Assembly (NCBI GenBank): GCA_945901665.1
Contig: CAMDLJ010000130.1
Span: 1-7,212 of the forward strand
DNA length: 7,212 nucleotides
Reading direction: 5' to 3'
DNA from: Bordetella parapertussis
GTDB lineage: Bacteria > Pseudomonadota > Gammaproteobacteria > Burkholderiales > Burkholderiaceae
In this document: positions 6,114 to 7,212 of the stretch, one piece after another
How positions within the stretch are numbered: the stretch's first letter is position 1
Layout of the letters: the number at the start of each line of letters is the position of its first letter
Translations under genes and position numbers: made by a program
Notes under the pieces: model-generated
Told to the model about the DNA's origin: nothing
The model's database searches: none
The model's input: the letters and a program-made list of their open reading frames with translations, nothing else

Positions 6114-6122
6114 TGCTCTTCA
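6114..6122 (+). promoter_or_regulatory. boxA-like element in the suhB leader
   Basis: TGCTCTTCA matches the first seven bases of the rRNA-type boxA (TGCTCTTTAACA) and its A at position 9. boxA RNA is bound by NusB-NusE. In E. coli, suhB is autoregulated by the Nus complex through a boxA in its own leader, and SuhB belongs to that complex. The position, 44 bases before ATG 6167 and just after the hairpin, makes the match more than casual. A seven-base core can still occur by chance. Confidence 0.4.
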
Positions 6123-6166
6123 CGTGTTTGGCCCGGTCTCACCGAGGTCAACACGACACACAATCC

Positions 6167-7063
6167 ATGTCCTCCTCCCTGCATCCCATGCTCAACGTGG
6201 CCATCAAGGCCGCCCGCGCCGCTGGCGCCATCATCAACCGCGCTGCGCTGGACGTGGAGGCGGTGCGGGTGACGCAAAAAACCGCCAACGACTTTGTCAC
6301 CGAGGTGGACCAAGCCTGCGAGCAAGCCATCATCGACACCTTGCTCATCGCCTACCCTGATCACGGCATCCTGGCCGAAGAGTCGGGCCAAACACGGGGC
6401 AACCAGCGCAGCGATTTCCAGTGGATCATCGACCCACTGGACGGCACCACCAACTTTATCCACGGCTTTCCCGTTTATTGCGTGAGCATTGCTTTGGCCT
6501 TCAAAGGCCGCGTCGAACAAGCGGTGGTCTACGACCCCACCCGCAACGATTTGTTCACCTCTACCCGGGGTCGCGGTGCTTTCATGAACGAGCGGCGCAT
6601 CCGGGTGAGCAAGCGGTTTCGCCTCAACGAATGCTTGGTCTCCACCGGTTTTCCGTTTCGCCCGGGCGACGACTTCACCCAATACCTGCAAATGATGAAC
6701 GAGGTGATGCAACGCACCGCAGGAATCCGCCGCCCCGGTGCCGCAGCGCTGGACATGGCTTATGTGGCCGCCGGTTATTGCGACGGTTTCTTTGAAAAAG
6801 GCTTGCAGCCCTGGGACATGGCGGCCGGCTCGCTGCTGATCACCGAAGCCGGTGGCTTGGTGGGCAACCTTTCAGGCGAATCTGACTTTTTGCACCAAAA
6901 AGAATGCCTGGCTGGCAACCCCAAGGTTTATGCCCAGTTGGTGCACATCCTGGGCAAGTACTCCAAATTTGCCAGTGTGGACGACAAAATGGCTGCTTCT
7001 GAGGCCACGACCAGCACCCTGCAAGGTCCCCACGCCGCTGCGGACAAACCTGCCAGCGCTTGA
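6167..7063 (+). CDS. suhB: Inositol-1-monophosphatase family protein SuhB (Nus-complex partner)
   Basis: The 298-residue product aligns by eye along its length with E. coli SuhB (267 aa). The start [15 protein letters not shown] (6-20) matches E. coli HPMLNIAVRAARKAG. The magnesium-site motifs are present: EESG (71-74), [12 protein letters not shown] (86-97) and [16 protein letters not shown] (215-230), so phosphatase residues are intact. [18 protein letters not shown] (186-203) is also strongly conserved. SuhB hydrolyses inositol phosphate in vitro. In E. coli its main role is in the NusA/B/E/G complex that protects and helps fold rRNA transcripts. The last 30 or so residues (Ala/Thr/Ser-rich) extend beyond the usual family end and look unstructured. 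ATG 6167 fits homologues best. ATG 6113 is in frame but would add 18 unconserved residues and overlap the boxA-like site; ATG 6188 is possible. No strong Shine-Dalgarno is visible. mutS follows 19 bp later. Confidence 0.95.
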   Translation: MSSSLHPMLNVAIKAARAAGAIINRAALDVEAVRVTQKTANDFVTEVDQACEQAIIDTLLIAYPDHGILAEESGQTRGNQRSDFQWIIDPLDGTTNFIHGFPVYCVSIALAFKGRVEQAVVYDPTRNDLFTSTRGRGAFMNERRIRVSKRFRLNECLVSTGFPFRPGDDFTQYLQMMNEVMQRTAGIRRPGAAALDMAYVAAGYCDGFFEKGLQPWDMAAGSLLITEAGGLVGNLSGESDFLHQKECLAGNPKVYAQLVHILGKYSKFASVDDKMAASEATTSTLQGPHAAADKPASA

Positions 7064-7082
7064 CCAGATACCGGTATCCGCC

Positions 7083-7212
7083 ATGGAGACGGCCGCCCAC
7101 ACCCCCATGATGCAGCAGTACTTGGCCATCAAGGCCGAGTACCCGGACACGTTGGTGTTCTACCGCATGGGGGATTTTTACGAGCTGTTTTTTGCCGACG
7201 CAGAAAAGGCCG
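7083..7212 (+). CDS. mutS: DNA mismatch repair protein MutS, N-terminal fragment (3' end outside window)
   Basis: Only 43 complete codons are visible before the window ends. They start [22 protein letters not shown] and continue [21 protein letters not shown]. This is the mismatch-binding domain I start of MutS; E. coli has a comparable [35 protein letters not shown] run. F32-Y33-E34 is the Phe-X-Glu motif: the Phe stacks on the mispaired base and the Glu contacts it. MutS recognises mismatches and small loops and recruits MutL. The ATG at 7083 lies 19 bp after the suhB stop and has no obvious Shine-Dalgarno, so it may be read through from suhB. The ATPase and clamp domains lie outside the window, so intactness cannot be judged. 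Confidence 0.95.
   Translation, partial: METAAHTPMMQQYLAIKAEYPDTLVFYRMGDFYELFFADAEKA

Noticed and set aside
6113..6166. ATG 6113 as the suhB start
   Set aside because: It would add 18 residues not matching E. coli SuhB, would start right after the hairpin T run, and would put the boxA-like site inside the coding sequence.
5638..6360. Plus-strand open frame of 240 codons across trmJ, the intergenic region and the suhB start
   Set aside because: It runs antisense to trmJ and out of frame with suhB, both of which have clear family motifs; the translation is Arg/Ala/Ser-rich without a recognisable domain.
1..7212. An anti-phage, toxin-antitoxin, secondary-metabolite or mobile system
   Set aside because: All genes but one are recognisable housekeeping or transport families in conserved orders. 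No transposase, integrase, direct-repeat array or toxin-antitoxin pair is visible.

Overview
The window looks like an ordinary chromosomal housekeeping segment from a betaproteobacterium. The order Burkholderiales, and probably the family Comamonadaceae (Limnohabitans/Rhodoferax-like), is the best guess. This rests on moderately high GC, the style of the protein sequences (for example the C-terminal tail of CysE) and the gene neighbourhoods. No database search was possible, so family calls rest on recognised motifs and remembered homologues. I see no mobile element, tRNA, rRNA or CRISPR array, and I do not see a previously undescribed multi-gene system.

Layout: (1) Positions 1-409, plus strand, hold the C-terminal half of a TerC-family membrane protein, cut by the window edge. 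(2) Converging on it, positions 2759-457 on the minus strand hold pmbA/tldE, the partner subunit of the TldD peptidase, followed 5 bp later by a DMT/EamA-type transporter that lacks an ATG start. (3) Divergent from pmbA, positions 2825-4067 on the plus strand hold darP (yjgA, ribosome assembly) overlapping mog (molybdopterin adenylyltransferase). The short divergent spacer carries a self-symmetric -10 box. (4) Positions 6008-4135 on the minus strand form a tight cluster: trmJ (tRNA methyltransferase), cysE (serine acetyltransferase) and a small unrecognised gene overlapping the cysE stop by ATGA. (5) Divergent from trmJ, positions 6167-7212 on the plus strand hold suhB (inositol-phosphatase-fold Nus-complex partner) and, 19 bp later, the first 43 codons of mutS.

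The pmbA/darP and trmJ/suhB divergent pairs are both old arrangements that also occur in gammaproteobacteria. The parts most worth a second look are the suhB leader, which carries a terminator-like hairpin with a T run directly followed by a boxA-like sequence, and the 112-residue unrecognised protein behind cysE. Several genes concern RNA and ribosomes (darP, trmJ, suhB), and cysE and mog belong to sulfur and cofactor metabolism. They are neighbours rather than one pathway.
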